Assembly: GCF_001422735.1 (NCBI RefSeq)
Contig: NZ_LMLZ01000024.1
Span: 216,001 to 280,000, forward strand
Direction of reading: 5' to 3'
DNA length: 64,000 nt
Source of the DNA: Acidovorax sp. Leaf78
Lineage (GTDB): Bacteria; Pseudomonadota; Gammaproteobacteria; Burkholderiales; Burkholderiaceae_C
The notes under the pieces were generated by a model, which was not told where the DNA came from, ran no database searches, and worked only from the letters and a program-made list of their open reading frames with translations. The position numbers and the translations under genes were made by a program. This document shows positions 43,620-53,365 of this stretch, in pieces; position 1 is the stretch's first letter, and each line of letters begins with the position of its first letter.

Positions 43620-43931
43620 CTACACCTGCATGTTCATGATGTCGGTATACGCCTGCACCATCCGGTTGCGCACATGCAGCGTGGCCTGGAAGCCGATCTG
43701 CGCTTTCTGGATGGCGACCATGGTCTCTTCCAGGCTGACGGAGGGGTTTTCCATCTGCACTTCGGTCTGCAGGTTGGACGATTTGTTCTGTGCGGCGCTG
43801 ACGGACTGCAGCGCGCCCTTGAGGGCGCCGGAGAACCCCACGTCGTTGGCGTCGTTTTGCGGCGCTGCAGCACGGCGCGCCACGCCTGCGCCCGTCAGGG
43901 GGGCGGTAGAGCTGGAGATGCGAAGGTCCAT
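43620..43931 (-). CDS. fliE: flagellar hook-basal body protein FliE
   Basis: A 103-residue protein linking the MS-ring to the rod. The C-terminal half has the family motif SVSLEETMVAIQKAQIGFQA followed by TLHVRNRMVQAYTDIMNMQV. It is transcribed away from fliF, divergent by 177 bases, whereas in many bacteria fliE precedes fliF in one operon. A family A repeat lies after its stop. Confidence 0.93.
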   Translation of the reverse strand: MDLRISSSTAPLTGAGVARRAAAPQNDANDVGFSGALKGALQSVSAAQNKSSNLQTEVQMENPSVSLEETMVAIQKAQIGFQATLHVRNRMVQAYTDIMNMQV

Positions 43932-44108
43932 GGCTGTGGTTCCGTGGGGAATAGGGGTATGCTGCGTATCCTAGCCATCGCGCCGGGACCCATCGCTTTG
44001 AATTGATGGCCAAACGGGCGGCTTATTCAGCGAACATTTTGGAGGCGGGACCGAATAATCGACCCCACGCTTTGGTCCCTCGTCGGGCCTTCCTTACTGG
44101 AACGCAAG

Positions 44109-45794
44109 ATGTCTGCAGTTGCTGAAATACCCCTCAATTCCCCCGCCAGCCCGAACTTGCTGCAGCGGCTGTCTACCCTGGACAGAGCCAAGCGCATGCG
44201 GCTGGGTGTGGGTGTGGCGCTGCTGGTGGTGGCGGCCATCGCGGCGATCGTGCTCGGTCGCCAGCCTGACTACCGCGTGCTGTTTGCCAACCTGAGCGAC
44301 AAGGATGGCGGCGCCATCGTCGCCCAGCTGTCGCAGATGAACGTGCCCTACAAGTACGCGGATGGCGGCGGCGCCATCCTGATTCCCTCCGACCGTGTGC
44401 ACGACGTGCGCCTGCGCCTGGCCACCCAGGGCCTGCCCAAGGGCTCGGTGACGGGCTTCGAGCTCATGGAGTCCAGCAAGTTCGGCATGACCCAGTTCCA
44501 GGAACGCCTGAACTTCCAGCGCGGGCTGGAGGGCGAACTGACCCGTTCCATCCAGGCCTTGTCGTCGGTGCAGGGTGCCCGCGTGCATCTGGCGCTGCCC
44601 AATCAGAATGGTTTCTTCCGCGAGCAGCAAAAGCCATCGGCGTCCGTGCTGGTCAGCCTGCACCCCGGCCGCATCCTGGACCGCGCGCAACTGGCGGGCA
44701 TCGTGCACCTGGTGGCGTCCAGCGTGCCCGAGCTGTCGCCCTCCGCCGTGAGCGTGCTCGACGACACCGGCAAGCTGCTGTCGCAGTCGCCCGACGGCGG
44801 CACCGGTACCGAAGTGAACGCGCAGCACCTGCTGCACGTGCAGCAGCTGGAGCAGCAGTACACCCGCCGCATCATGGACATCCTGGAGCCCGTGGTGGGC
44901 CGCAACAACGTGAAGGCCCAGGTCACGGCCGAGGTGGACTTCACGCAGACCGAGTCCACGTCGGAACAATTCCGCCCCAACCAGACCCCGGACTCCACCG
45001 CCATCCGCAGCCAGCAGGTGCTCGAGAGCAAGGGCAGCGCGAACAAGACCGCCACGGGCGTGCCCGGTGCCGTGTCGAACCAGCCCCCGGCCCCGACCAC
45101 GGCCCCTGTCAATGGCGCCAACCCCGCACCCACAGCCGGCAACAGCCAGCAGGGCACCGAAGAGCAGACCAGCAAGCGCGAGTCGACCACGAACTTCGAG
45201 GTGGACAAGACCGTGCGAGTCACCCGCGGCAGCACCGGCAACGTCAAGCGCCTGAGCGCCGCCGTGGTGGTGAACTACCAGACGGGCGAAGACAAGGGCA
45301 AGCCCATCACCAAGGCGCTGACGCCCGAGCAGCTGGAGCAGATGACGGCGCTGGTGCGCGAGACCATCGGCTTCAACAAGGAGCGCGGGGACTCGGTCAA
45401 CCTCATGAACACGCCGTTCCAGGTCGATGCCACCCCCTCGAACGACGTGCCGCTGTGGAAGCAGCCGGAGGTGATGGACCTGGCCAAGACCTTTGCCTGG
45501 CCGGTGGGTGCGGTGCTGTTCGCAGCCCTCGTGCTGCTGGGGCTGGTGCGGCCTGCCCTGAAGGGCGGTGCTTCCGCCAAGCCGCAGCCCGTCACCGCAG
45601 CGGGTGCCCAGCTCGATGCCCTGGAGTCGGAAACCCCCGAGCGGGCCGCACTGCCTGCGCCCAACAAGAAGGACGAGGTGCTCCCTGCGACGCCCGAGCA
45701 GCTGCGCCTGGACGATGCCCGCGTGCTGGCCAAGGAAAATCCTGTGGCCGTTGCCAACATCCTGAAGTCCTGGCTCAACGGCGACCCTGCCTAA
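44109..45794 (+). CDS. fliF: flagellar MS-ring protein FliF
   Basis: A 561-residue inner-membrane ring protein. Membrane segments lie at about residues 35-55 (GVGVALLVVAAIAAIVLG) and 460-480 (TFAWPVGAVLFAALVLLGLV). The periplasmic region has YRVLFANLSDKDGGAIVAQL, then LQHVQQLEQQYTRRI-like segments. The C-terminal cytoplasmic tail binds FliG. It is the first gene of fliFGHIJK. Confidence 0.95.
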   Translation: MSAVAEIPLNSPASPNLLQRLSTLDRAKRMRLGVGVALLVVAAIAAIVLGRQPDYRVLFANLSDKDGGAIVAQLSQMNVPYKYADGGGAILIPSDRVHDVRLRLATQGLPKGSVTGFELMESSKFGMTQFQERLNFQRGLEGELTRSIQALSSVQGARVHLALPNQNGFFREQQKPSASVLVSLHPGRILDRAQLAGIVHLVASSVPELSPSAVSVLDDTGKLLSQSPDGGTGTEVNAQHLLHVQQLEQQYTRRIMDILEPVVGRNNVKAQVTAEVDFTQTESTSEQFRPNQTPDSTAIRSQQVLESKGSANKTATGVPGAVSNQPPAPTTAPVNGANPAPTAGNSQQGTEEQTSKRESTTNFEVDKTVRVTRGSTGNVKRLSAAVVVNYQTGEDKGKPITKALTPEQLEQMTALVRETIGFNKERGDSVNLMNTPFQVDATPSNDVPLWKQPEVMDLAKTFAWPVGAVLFAALVLLGLVRPALKGGASAKPQPVTAAGAQLDALESETPERAALPAPNKKDEVLPATPEQLRLDDARVLAKENPVAVANILKSWLNGDPA

Positions 45795-45818
45795 AACTAC
45801 CTATTCCGGACGACCACC

Positions 45819-46814
45819 ATGGACGAGCAAGGACTCAACGACGCCGCCATCATGCTGATGTCCCTCGGCGAAGAAGAGGCTGCCGAGGTTTTCAAGCACT
45901 TCTCGCCCAAGGAGGTGCAAAAGCTGGGCGAGACCATCGCCCGCATGCGGTCGGTGTCGCGCGAGAAGGTCGACCAGGTCATCAACAAGTTTTCCAACGC
46001 CGCATCTGCGCAGAGCCTGCTGGTGTCCGACACCGGCAACTATGTGCGGGCCGTGCTCAAGCGCGCGCTGGGCGACGACAAGGCCGGGCTGCTGATCGAC
46101 CGCATCTTGCAGGGTGGCGATGTGTCGGGCATCGAAAGCCTGAAATGGATGGACCCGCTGTCCGTCGCCGAGTTGCTGCGCAACGAGCATCCGCAGATCG
46201 TGGCGGCCATCCTGGTGCACCTCGACAGCGACCAGGCATCCGGCATCCTCATGCACCTGACGGACCGCCAGCGCAGCGAAATCCTGCTGCGCGTGGCCAC
46301 GCTGGAGGGCATCCAGCCCACGGCGCTCAAGGACCTCAACGAGGTGCTGTTCAAGGTGCTGGCCGGCGGCGACAAGATCCGCAAGAGCTCGCTGGGCGGC
46401 GTCAAGGCCGCGGCCGAGATCATCAACCTGCTGGGCGGCAACATGGATGCCGTGGTGCTGGAGTCGATCCGCGGCTACGACCCGGACCTCGCCCAGAAGA
46501 TCATGGACAAGATGTTCGTGTTCGACGACGTGCTCAAGCTCGACGACAAGGCGATCCAGACGGTGCTCAAGGAAGTGGCGTCCGAGACGCTCATCGTGGC
46601 GCTCAAGGGCGCAGTGCCCGAGCTGCGCGAGAAGTTTCTGTCCAACATGTCGTCCCGTGCGTCCGAGGCCATGCGCGAAGACCTGGAGTCGCGCGGCCCG
46701 ATGCGCCTGTCCGAGGTCGAGGCGCAGCAAAAGGAAATCCTGAAGACCGTGCGTCGCCTGTCCGACGAAGGCCAGATCGTGATCGGAGGCGGTGGTGATG
46801 ATGCATTCGTCTAG
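45819..46814 (+). CDS. fliG: flagellar motor switch protein FliG
   Basis: A 331-residue switch protein. The N-terminal part binds FliF, the middle has the segment LLRNEHPQIVAAILVHLDSD with its EHPQ motif, and the C-terminal torque domain ends in LREKFLSNMSSRASEAMRED. The charged residues in that domain meet MotA. It starts 24 bases after fliF and overlaps fliH. Confidence 0.96.
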   Translation: MDEQGLNDAAIMLMSLGEEEAAEVFKHFSPKEVQKLGETIARMRSVSREKVDQVINKFSNAASAQSLLVSDTGNYVRAVLKRALGDDKAGLLIDRILQGGDVSGIESLKWMDPLSVAELLRNEHPQIVAAILVHLDSDQASGILMHLTDRQRSEILLRVATLEGIQPTALKDLNEVLFKVLAGGDKIRKSSLGGVKAAAEIINLLGGNMDAVVLESIRGYDPDLAQKIMDKMFVFDDVLKLDDKAIQTVLKEVASETLIVALKGAVPELREKFLSNMSSRASEAMREDLESRGPMRLSEVEAQQKEILKTVRRLSDEGQIVIGGGGDDAFV

Positions 46815-47523
46815 CCGCTCGTACTCCCGCTTCATCCCCAGCGAAGAGGTGGGCGACTTCGTCCAATGGAAGTTCGGCGCTGTGGATGGCTCCGACCTGG
46901 TCGAGCCCGAGCCCGCCGAGGCGGTCCCTGAACTCCCCCCCGAAGTGGACGAAGCCGCCCAGCAAGCGCTGGTTCAACAGGCCTGCGACGATGCCTACGC
47001 CGAAGGTTTTGCCCAGGGCCAGGCCGAAACGGGCCTGGAGTGGCAGCGGCGCATGGACGACTACATCGCCCAGCAGGGTGCAGACGCCGCGCAGCGGCTG
47101 CAGGCCACGATGCAGACCTTCGATGCAAGCCTGATCGACATGCAGCAGGTGATGGCGCAGCAACTGCTGGAGCTGGCCTGCGACATTGCACGCCAGGTGG
47201 TGCGCCAGGAGCTTTCGGTCAACCCGAACACGCTGCAGCCGGTGGTGCGCGAGGCCGTCAACATGCTGGTTGCCGAAGGCCGGCCCGCCATGGTCCGGCT
47301 GAACCCTGCCGACATGGAATCCCTGGCGCAGCCGCTGCGCGCAGAGATGGATGGGCCTGGCGTTCAGTGGGTGGCAGACGCCGCTGTGGCGCCGGGTGGC
47401 TGCCTGGTGGAGTCGGCAGGCACGGTGGTGGACGGCAGCCTGGACAAACGCTGGCAGCGCGCCATTGCGGCGCTGGGCCTGCAGTCGCCCTGGCAGGAAG
47501 AGGACGGCGGCGATGACCGTTGA
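46798..47523 (+). CDS. fliH: flagellar export stator-like protein FliH
   Basis: A 241-residue regulator of the FliI ATPase. The glycine-spaced helix ([20 protein letters not shown]) and the C-terminal V/A-ATPase E-subunit-like domain ([20 protein letters not shown]) are visible. ATG 46798 has GGAGG 8 bases upstream; GTG codons just before it are less likely. It overlaps fliG by 17 bases and fliI by 11. Confidence 0.92.
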   Translation: MMHSSSRSYSRFIPSEEVGDFVQWKFGAVDGSDLVEPEPAEAVPELPPEVDEAAQQALVQQACDDAYAEGFAQGQAETGLEWQRRMDDYIAQQGADAAQRLQATMQTFDASLIDMQQVMAQQLLELACDIARQVVRQELSVNPNTLQPVVREAVNMLVAEGRPAMVRLNPADMESLAQPLRAEMDGPGVQWVADAAVAPGGCLVESAGTVVDGSLDKRWQRAIAALGLQSPWQEEDGGDDR

Positions 47524-48907
47524 ATCGCCCTCTGACTGGACGCGTTTCATCGACGATGCGCGCGAGCGCGTGGCCGAGCCAGCGCCACTGGAAACCCGCG
47601 GCACGCTGACGCGGCTGACCGGCCTGGTGCTGGAGGCCGTGGGCATTCGCGTACCGGTGGGGTCGCAGTGCATGGTGCAGATGCCGGGGGCCGAGCCTGT
47701 GCTGGCCGAGGTGGTGGGCTTTTCTGCCGACCGCGCGTTCTTGATGCCTGCGGGCGATATCCATGGGCTATCGAGCGGCGCGAGCGTGGTGCCTGCAGCA
47801 CCGTACATACCGATTCCGCGCCTGGGCGAGCCTGCCCGGGCCATCCAGCGCGCCGGCGTCCTGCGCCTGCCGATGGGCGAGGGCCTGCTCGGGCGCGTGG
47901 TGGATTCTCAAGGTTTGCCACTGGACCACGGCGGGCCCGTGCAGGACGTGGTGGCCGAGCCCATGGGCCGCCGCCAGATCAACGCGATGGACCGCGACCC
48001 GGTGCGCGAGTCGCTGGACACCGGCGTGCGCGCCATCAACGCGCTGCTGACCGTGGGGCGCGGCCAGCGCCTGGGGCTGTTTGCCGGCTCGGGCGTGGGC
48101 AAGAGCGTGCTGCTGGGCATGATGGCCCGCTACACCCGCGCCGACGTGATCGTGGTGGGGCTGATCGGCGAGCGGGGGCGCGAAGTCAAGGAATTCGTCG
48201 AGGATATCCTGGGCGAAGAAGGCCGGGCCCGTTCGGTGGTGGTGGCCGCCCCGGCAGATGCGCCGCCGCTGCTGCGCATGCAGGGCGCGGCCTATGCCAC
48301 GGCCGTGGCCGAGCACTTTCGCGACAAGGGCAAGCATGTGCTGCTGCTCATGGATTCGCTCACGCGCTACGCCATGGCCCAGCGCGAGATTGCGCTGGCC
48401 ATTGGCGAGCCGCCGGCCACCAAAGGCTACCCACCATCGTGCTTTGCCAAGCTGCCGCAGCTGGTGGAACGCAGCGGCAACGGCCTGCACGGCGTGGGCT
48501 CGATCACGGCCTTCTACACCGTGCTGTCGGAGGGGGATGACCAGCAGGACCCGATCGCCGATGCGGCCCGTGCCATTCTGGACGGCCACATCGTGCTGTC
48601 GCGCGCTTTGGCCGAAACGGGGCATTTCCCCGCCATCGACATCGAGCAGTCCGCATCGCGGGTGATGCACAACGTCGTGTCGCGCGGCCACTTCGACCTG
48701 GCGCGGCGCTTTCGGGCGGTGTATTCGCGCTATCAGAAGAGCCGCGACCTGGTGCAGGTGGGTGCTTATATGAGCGGTTCGGACCCGGCGCTGGACGAGG
48801 CCATCCGCCTGCAGCCGGAGATGGCGGCTTTTCTGCAGCAGGACATGTTCGAGGCCGCCTCGATGGACGACAGCATCGCCGGCATGGCTTCGGTGCTGGA
48901 CCGTTGA
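47513..48907 (+). CDS. fliI: flagellar export ATPase FliI
   Basis: A 464-residue F1-beta-like ATPase. The P-loop AGSGVGKS lies at 191-198, and later segments are [19 protein letters not shown] and [20 protein letters not shown]. The substrate-side segment [20 protein letters not shown] is typical of the flagellar/type III group. ATG 47513 overlaps fliH; the open frame upstream is inside fliH. Confidence 0.96.
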   Translation: MTVESPSDWTRFIDDARERVAEPAPLETRGTLTRLTGLVLEAVGIRVPVGSQCMVQMPGAEPVLAEVVGFSADRAFLMPAGDIHGLSSGASVVPAAPYIPIPRLGEPARAIQRAGVLRLPMGEGLLGRVVDSQGLPLDHGGPVQDVVAEPMGRRQINAMDRDPVRESLDTGVRAINALLTVGRGQRLGLFAGSGVGKSVLLGMMARYTRADVIVVGLIGERGREVKEFVEDILGEEGRARSVVVAAPADAPPLLRMQGAAYATAVAEHFRDKGKHVLLLMDSLTRYAMAQREIALAIGEPPATKGYPPSCFAKLPQLVERSGNGLHGVGSITAFYTVLSEGDDQQDPIADAARAILDGHIVLSRALAETGHFPAIDIEQSASRVMHNVVSRGHFDLARRFRAVYSRYQKSRDLVQVGAYMSGSDPALDEAIRLQPEMAAFLQQDMFEAASMDDSIAGMASVLDR

Positions 48908-48937
48908 CCGCCCCGGCGTCATACCCCGTAATCCGCC

Positions 48938-49399
48938 ATGTCCAACCTCAACTCCCTCGCCATCGCGATCGACGTCGCCGAGCGCAAGCGTGACGCAGCC
49001 CGCCAGGTGCTGCAGGACACCCTGGCTGCGCAACAGGCTGCACGTGCGCAGCTGGACCAGCTGGAAGACTACGCCCGCGAGACCGAGGCACGCTGGGGCA
49101 TGAAGGCCGACACGGCCATGCAGCCCGAGGTGATGTACCACCACTACCAGTTCATGGACCGCCTCGGCCACGCCGCCGGCATGCAGACGGGCGTAGTGGG
49201 CGACCATGCCGGCCGGGTCGAGACCGCCCGGCGCGCCTTGCTGGAGGCCGAACTGCGGCTCGCCAGCCTGCGCAAGGTCATCGACAAGCGCCGCCATGAC
49301 CTGGAGCTGGTGCAGACACGACGAGAACAGAAACAAACCGATGAGCGAGCCTCGTTGCAGTACAGCAATGTGAGCCGCAACTCGGTGGGCCAGGAGTAA
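48938..49399 (+). CDS. fliJ: flagellar export chaperone-escort protein FliJ
   Basis: A 153-residue coiled-coil protein corresponding to the gamma-like stalk of the export ATPase. It starts MSNLNSLAIAIDVAERKRDA and is strongly helical with many charged residues up to RRHDLELVQTRREQKQTDER. It follows fliI after 30 bases and precedes fliK by 5. Confidence 0.9.
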   Translation: MSNLNSLAIAIDVAERKRDAARQVLQDTLAAQQAARAQLDQLEDYARETEARWGMKADTAMQPEVMYHHYQFMDRLGHAAGMQTGVVGDHAGRVETARRALLEAELRLASLRKVIDKRRHDLELVQTRREQKQTDERASLQYSNVSRNSVGQE

Positions 49400-49404
49400 G
49401 CACT

Positions 49405-50706
49405 ATGGAACAGACAAAAATTTCTTCTTCACAGGGAACGCAGCCGGCCCACGCTGTACGGTCCCGTTCTTCCGCACCAGCGACCGATACCGCCGACGCT
49501 GCGGGTTCGGGCGGATTCCTTGCGCTGCTGGCAGCGCTGGGGGACGGATCTTCACCGTTGGACGGTGCGCCGCTCGACTTGGGGAGTGCTGAGCAGGATG
49601 CCACGGTGGCCTTGCTGCCTGACGCGGGCACGGATGCCGCAGATGCCGCCGCGATGGCTGCGTGGCAGGGGTTGCTGGCGCCATCGGCCCCGGGGCTTTC
49701 TGGCGTCGATACGGCAACGCTTGCGCAAGACGGGGTCCTGGGCGGTGGAGGGCGCGCCAGCGCACTGAACAGCGCGCTGGTGGGCGTGGACGGCATGCCT
49801 CAAGGCCTTGTGGCCGAGACCGCGATGCTCGATACCTCTGGCGACCTCAAAGGCGGCCCGCAACCTGGAGTGGGGCAAGGCTTCGGACGTGCGTTCTCGC
49901 GGTTGCAGAGCAGTGCACTGGCGCAGAAAGCCGATTCGCTGGAGGCCCTCGGCGGCCGGACGGCGGCGGGAGACAGCGGCAAGCTGCAGTCGACGCTGCA
50001 GGCTTTCACGCCAACGGTGGGCGCAAGCTTCCAGGCGATGGGCGAGCCGCGCATGGCCGGTGGCGGCGCGGGTGAGCGTTCCTTTACCGGCGTGCCGGGG
50101 ATGTCGGCCATGGAGTCGGGCGCGCCGGCGGTCGACGGCTTGCTGGCAGCGACGGCATCGTCCCGCGGCGGAGAGTCCTCGGGCGGCCGCTCGGGCGATG
50201 GCCAGCAGGGTGCAGCAGCGTGGTCCGACGGCCTGTCGGCCAGTGCCCCGCAAGAGGCCGGCAATGTGGATGGGTCCGTGTTCACCGACCCGGCCCAGGC
50301 CGGGGTGGAAGAGCAGGTGGCAGACCAGGTGGCTTACTGGGTCCACCAGAAGACCCAGAACGCCGAACTCACGCTCAACCGTGACGGGCAGCCCGTGGAG
50401 GTGTCGGTGACGCTGTCGGGCAACGAAGCCCATGTGTCCTTTCGCAGCGACCAGGCGCAAACGCGTGACATGCTGGACCGCAGCATGGCGCAGTTGAGCG
50501 AGTTGCTGCGCAGCGAGGGGCTGGTGCTCTCGGGCATGTCCGTGGGTACGTCTGCCGGCCAGGGCGCAGGCTCCGGCGAGCAGCCGCGTCAGCGCGACGG
50601 CGGCGGCACCCGCCAGGCGCAGGTGGTGGCGACAGCGCCGGTGGGTACCGCGTCGCTGCAGCGCAGCGGCGGCTCACCGGACCGTGCGGTCGATGTCTTC
50701 GTGTAA
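49405..50706 (+). CDS. fliK: flagellar hook-length control protein FliK
   Basis: A 433-residue secreted ruler. The first about 300 residues are Ala/Gly/Ser-rich and of low complexity. The conserved C-terminal domain (about 300-390) has NAELTLNRDGQPVEVSVTLS, then EAHVSFRSDQAQTRDMLDRS and LSELLRSEGLVLSGMSV. This domain contacts FlhB to switch export. It ends the fliF-K block and is separated from fliL by 209 bases. Confidence 0.92.
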   Translation: MEQTKISSSQGTQPAHAVRSRSSAPATDTADAAGSGGFLALLAALGDGSSPLDGAPLDLGSAEQDATVALLPDAGTDAADAAAMAAWQGLLAPSAPGLSGVDTATLAQDGVLGGGGRASALNSALVGVDGMPQGLVAETAMLDTSGDLKGGPQPGVGQGFGRAFSRLQSSALAQKADSLEALGGRTAAGDSGKLQSTLQAFTPTVGASFQAMGEPRMAGGGAGERSFTGVPGMSAMESGAPAVDGLLAATASSRGGESSGGRSGDGQQGAAAWSDGLSASAPQEAGNVDGSVFTDPAQAGVEEQVADQVAYWVHQKTQNAELTLNRDGQPVEVSVTLSGNEAHVSFRSDQAQTRDMLDRSMAQLSELLRSEGLVLSGMSVGTSAGQGAGSGEQPRQRDGGGTRQAQVVATAPVGTASLQRSGGSPDRAVDVFV

Positions 50707-50915
50707 CGCTACCCGGGGCGTGCGGGGCCGGGCCTAGGCAGGGTGCCACGCACAGTCTGAGCCCCAGGGCAGGTCGAGCGGGCCGAATGCCATGGTTTAT
50801 GGCTTTTATTCTGGCTATTATGGGCTGCCTCTTCGTCCAATAATGGGCCTTCCAGCTTTGCCCGCCCCCTGATGGCGCAGGCGCGGCTTGCTCACTACCG
50901 CAAGGAATCCGCATC
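50707..50915 (+). promoter_or_regulatory. probable promoter region for fliLMNOPQR
   Basis: The 209-base gap after fliK contains an AT-rich tract near 50795-50845 unlike its GC-rich surroundings. Two similar segments, TATTATGGGC (50816-50825) and AATAATGGGC (50839-50848), lie there. TATTAT could be a -10 box, but no good -35 was found. The gap suggests separate transcription of fliL onward. Confidence 0.4.
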
Positions 50916-51512
50916 GTGTCAGCCAATACTCCTGCAGCAGCACCTCCGGCCAAAAGCAAGAAGATGCTCATCATCATCATTGCAGCCGTGGCTGTGCTGG
51001 TGATCGGTGGCGGTGCTGCGGCGTGGTTCATCTCCAGCCGCTCGCACGCCGATGCAGAGGACGGCGGTGAAAAAGTGGCGCACAAGGAAAAAGAGACCCC
51101 CAAGGTCGCGCCCACGTTTTTGCCGCTGGAGAACATGGTGGTCAACCTGGCCGATCCTGGCGGCGACCGGTTCGCCCAGATCGGCATCACCCTGGAAGTG
51201 GAAGATGCGAAGACGGCCGAGCAGGTCAAGCAGTACCTTCCGTCCATCCGCAGCGGCATCCTGATGCTGGTGTCGCAGCGCACGTCTGCCGAGCTGCTGC
51301 AGCGCGAGGGCAAGGAAAAGCTGGCCACCGATGTGTTGCGCGAAGTCTCGCGCCCCCTGGGCTACTCGGTGCCCTCAGAGCGTGAACGTGAGCGCGAGCG
51401 CGCCCGCGAGAAAGAGTCTGCCGATGATGAAGACGACCGCCCCGCGCGCCGCCGCGCGGAACCGCGCAACCCCGTGCGCCGCGTGCTTTTCTCCAACTTC
51501 ATCATCCAATGA
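50916..51512 (+). CDS. fliL: flagellar stator-associated protein FliL
   Basis: A 198-residue single-pass inner-membrane protein. The membrane helix (about residues 15-38) reads IIIIAAVAVLVIGGGAAAWF. The periplasmic domain has FLPLENMVVNLADPGGDRFA, followed by IGITLEVEDAKTAEQVKQY. The tail after residue 150 is unusually charged, rich in Glu and Arg (about 155-190), before the conserved end RVLFSNFIIQ. Start GTG 50916 has AAGGA upstream. FliL supports stator function around the basal body. Confidence 0.92.
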   Translation: MSANTPAAAPPAKSKKMLIIIIAAVAVLVIGGGAAAWFISSRSHADAEDGGEKVAHKEKETPKVAPTFLPLENMVVNLADPGGDRFAQIGITLEVEDAKTAEQVKQYLPSIRSGILMLVSQRTSAELLQREGKEKLATDVLREVSRPLGYSVPSERERERERAREKESADDEDDRPARRRAEPRNPVRRVLFSNFIIQ

Positions 51513-51530
51513 CCCGGGCAAGGACCAGTC

Positions 51531-52535
51531 ATGAGTGATTCGTTTCTTTCGCAGGAAGAGGTCGACGCCCTTCTGGAAGGGGTCACGGGCGAAAGCCAGA
51601 AGTCGGTCGAGGAAGTGGCCGAGGCGGGGTCGGTCCGCAACTACGACATCTCCAGCCAGGAGCGCATCGTCCGCGGCCGCATGCCGACGATGGAAATCGT
51701 CAACGAGCGGTTTGCGCGCAACTTCCGCATCGGCCTGTTCAACTTCATCCGCCGCAGCCCCGAGATTTCGGTGGGCACGGTGTCGGTCCAGCGGTACAGC
51801 GCCTTCCTGCGCGAGCTGGCGGTGCCCACCAACTTCAACATCGTGGCCATCCGCCCGCTGCGCGGCAGCGGGCTGATCGTGTGCGAGCCGTCGCTGGTGT
51901 TCGGCATCATCGACACGCTGTATGGCGGCGTGGGCAAATTCCAGACGCGGATCGAAGGCCGGGATTTCTCGCCCACCGAGCAGCGGGTCATCAACCGCCT
52001 GGTGGAGGTGATCTGCACCGAGTACAAGAAAGCCTGGCAGGGCATCTACCCGCTGGAGCTCGAATACCAGCGCTCGGAAATGCAGCCGCAGTTCGCCAAC
52101 ATCGCCACGCCCAGCGAAATCGTGGTGTCGACGGCGTTCCAGCTCGAAATCGGCGACCTCTCCGGCGCGATCCACATCTGCATGCCGTACGCCACGCTGG
52201 AGCCCATCCGCGATGTGCTGTACTCCTCCACGCAAGGCGACTCCATCGAGGTGGACCGCCGCTGGGTGCGGGTGCTGACGCGCGAGATCCAGGCGGCCGA
52301 GGTGACGCTGGTGGCAGAGCTGGCCAAGGCCGATGCCACGGTGGAGCAACTGCTGGCCATGAAGCCGGGAGATTTCATCGAACTCGACCGTGAGCCGCGC
52401 ATCCGCGCGTCGATCGGCGGAGTTCCAATTTTTGAATGCCAGTACGGAACCCACAATTCCAAGTACGCCATTCGCATTGAAGAGTGCCTGCGCAATTCGG
52501 ACATGAGCTGGCTGGGAGAAAAAGATGGCAACTGA
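51531..52535 (+). CDS. fliM: flagellar motor switch protein FliM
   Basis: A 334-residue switch protein. The N-terminal CheY-P-binding peptide is LSQEEVDALLEGV. The middle domain (about 50-230) has IVNERFARNFRIGLFNFIRR, and the C-terminal SPOA-like domain ends ECQYGTHNSKYAIRIEECL. It starts 18 bases after fliL and overlaps fliN by 11. Confidence 0.96.
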   Translation: MSDSFLSQEEVDALLEGVTGESQKSVEEVAEAGSVRNYDISSQERIVRGRMPTMEIVNERFARNFRIGLFNFIRRSPEISVGTVSVQRYSAFLRELAVPTNFNIVAIRPLRGSGLIVCEPSLVFGIIDTLYGGVGKFQTRIEGRDFSPTEQRVINRLVEVICTEYKKAWQGIYPLELEYQRSEMQPQFANIATPSEIVVSTAFQLEIGDLSGAIHICMPYATLEPIRDVLYSSTQGDSIEVDRRWVRVLTREIQAAEVTLVAELAKADATVEQLLAMKPGDFIELDREPRIRASIGGVPIFECQYGTHNSKYAIRIEECLRNSDMSWLGEKDGN

Positions 52536-52968
52536 AGAAGACAACAAGGACGCGGCCGCGGAAGATCCGTTTGCGGGTTGGGCCGAGGCGCTCGAAGAGC
52601 AAAAGAGCACGGACGGCAAGCCCGCCGATGGCGAGCAGGGCGGGCCGCTGTCGGGCGAGCCCGTGCGGCCTTTCTCTGGTGCTGGCGGTGGTGGCGACAC
52701 CATCAACGACATCAACATGGTGCTGGACATTCCGGTGCAGTTGTCGGTGGAGTTGGGGCGCACCAAGGTGCCCATCAAGTACATCCTGCAACTGGCGCAG
52801 GGCTCGGTCGTCGAACTCGATGCGCTGGCCGGCGAGCCCATGGATGTGCTGGTGAACGGCTACCTCATCGCCCAGGGCGAGGTGGTGGTGGTGAACGACA
52901 AGTTCGGTATCCGCCTGACCGATGTGGTGACGCCTTCGGAGCGCTTGCGCCGTGTCAGCCGTGGATAG
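52525..52968 (+). CDS. fliN: flagellar motor switch protein FliN
   Basis: A 147-residue C-ring protein. An acidic, variable N-terminal part (about 1-65) is followed by the SPOA domain, seen as MVLDIPVQLSVELGRTKVPI, then VVELDALAGEPMDVLVNGYL and IRLTDVVTPSERL. It overlaps fliM and the 5' end of the fliO frame. Confidence 0.95.
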   Translation: MATEEDNKDAAAEDPFAGWAEALEEQKSTDGKPADGEQGGPLSGEPVRPFSGAGGGGDTINDINMVLDIPVQLSVELGRTKVPIKYILQLAQGSVVELDALAGEPMDVLVNGYLIAQGEVVVVNDKFGIRLTDVVTPSERLRRVSRG

Positions 52969-52975
52969 CAGCGGC

Positions 52976-53365
52976 ATGACCCAGACCTTGCTGGTGGTGG
53001 TGCTCTTCGTGGGCGCCATGGCCTGCCTGCCGTGGCTGATCAAGCGTTTGCAGCAGCGGCATGCCGCCAGCTCGATGGCCGCAGGCACCGCGTCGCGCGT
53101 GTTGTCGGTGGTGGCGGTCGGTCCGCAGCAGCGGGTGGTGACGGTAGAGGTTGGACCCGAGCATGCGCGCACCTGGCTGGTGTTGGGGGTGACGGCTCAG
53201 AACGTGAGCTGCCTGCATGTGTTGCCGACCGCTCCCGCAGCCACGGGCCTGGGCGCCCCCGCGGTGGGTGCCGCTCCGGTGGTGGGCAGCGCACGCGCAG
53301 AGCCTTCATTCGCACAGGAAGTGGCTATCGCCGTGGCTGGTGCAGGAAAGCCGTCCAATGGTTGA
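52976..53365 (+). CDS. fliO: flagellar export protein FliO
   Basis: A 129-residue membrane protein with an N-terminal hydrophobic helix (QTLLVVVLFVGAMACLPWLI), then a short cytoplasmic domain with RVVTVEVGPEHARTWLVLGV, and a variable tail. FliO aids assembly of the FliPQR export channel. The start is uncertain: ATG 52976 gives a normal N-terminus, while GTG 52952 or 52961 would add eight or five residues and overlap fliN. It overlaps fliP by 8 bases. Confidence 0.85.
   Translation: MTQTLLVVVLFVGAMACLPWLIKRLQQRHAASSMAAGTASRVLSVVAVGPQQRVVTVEVGPEHARTWLVLGVTAQNVSCLHVLPTAPAATGLGAPAVGAAPVVGSARAEPSFAQEVAIAVAGAGKPSNG

Noticed and set aside
43932..44108. Inverted TTATTC/GAATAA pair between fliE and fliF as an FlhDC site
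   Set aside because: The half-sites point the opposite way to the FlhDC consensus and the spacing is wrong.
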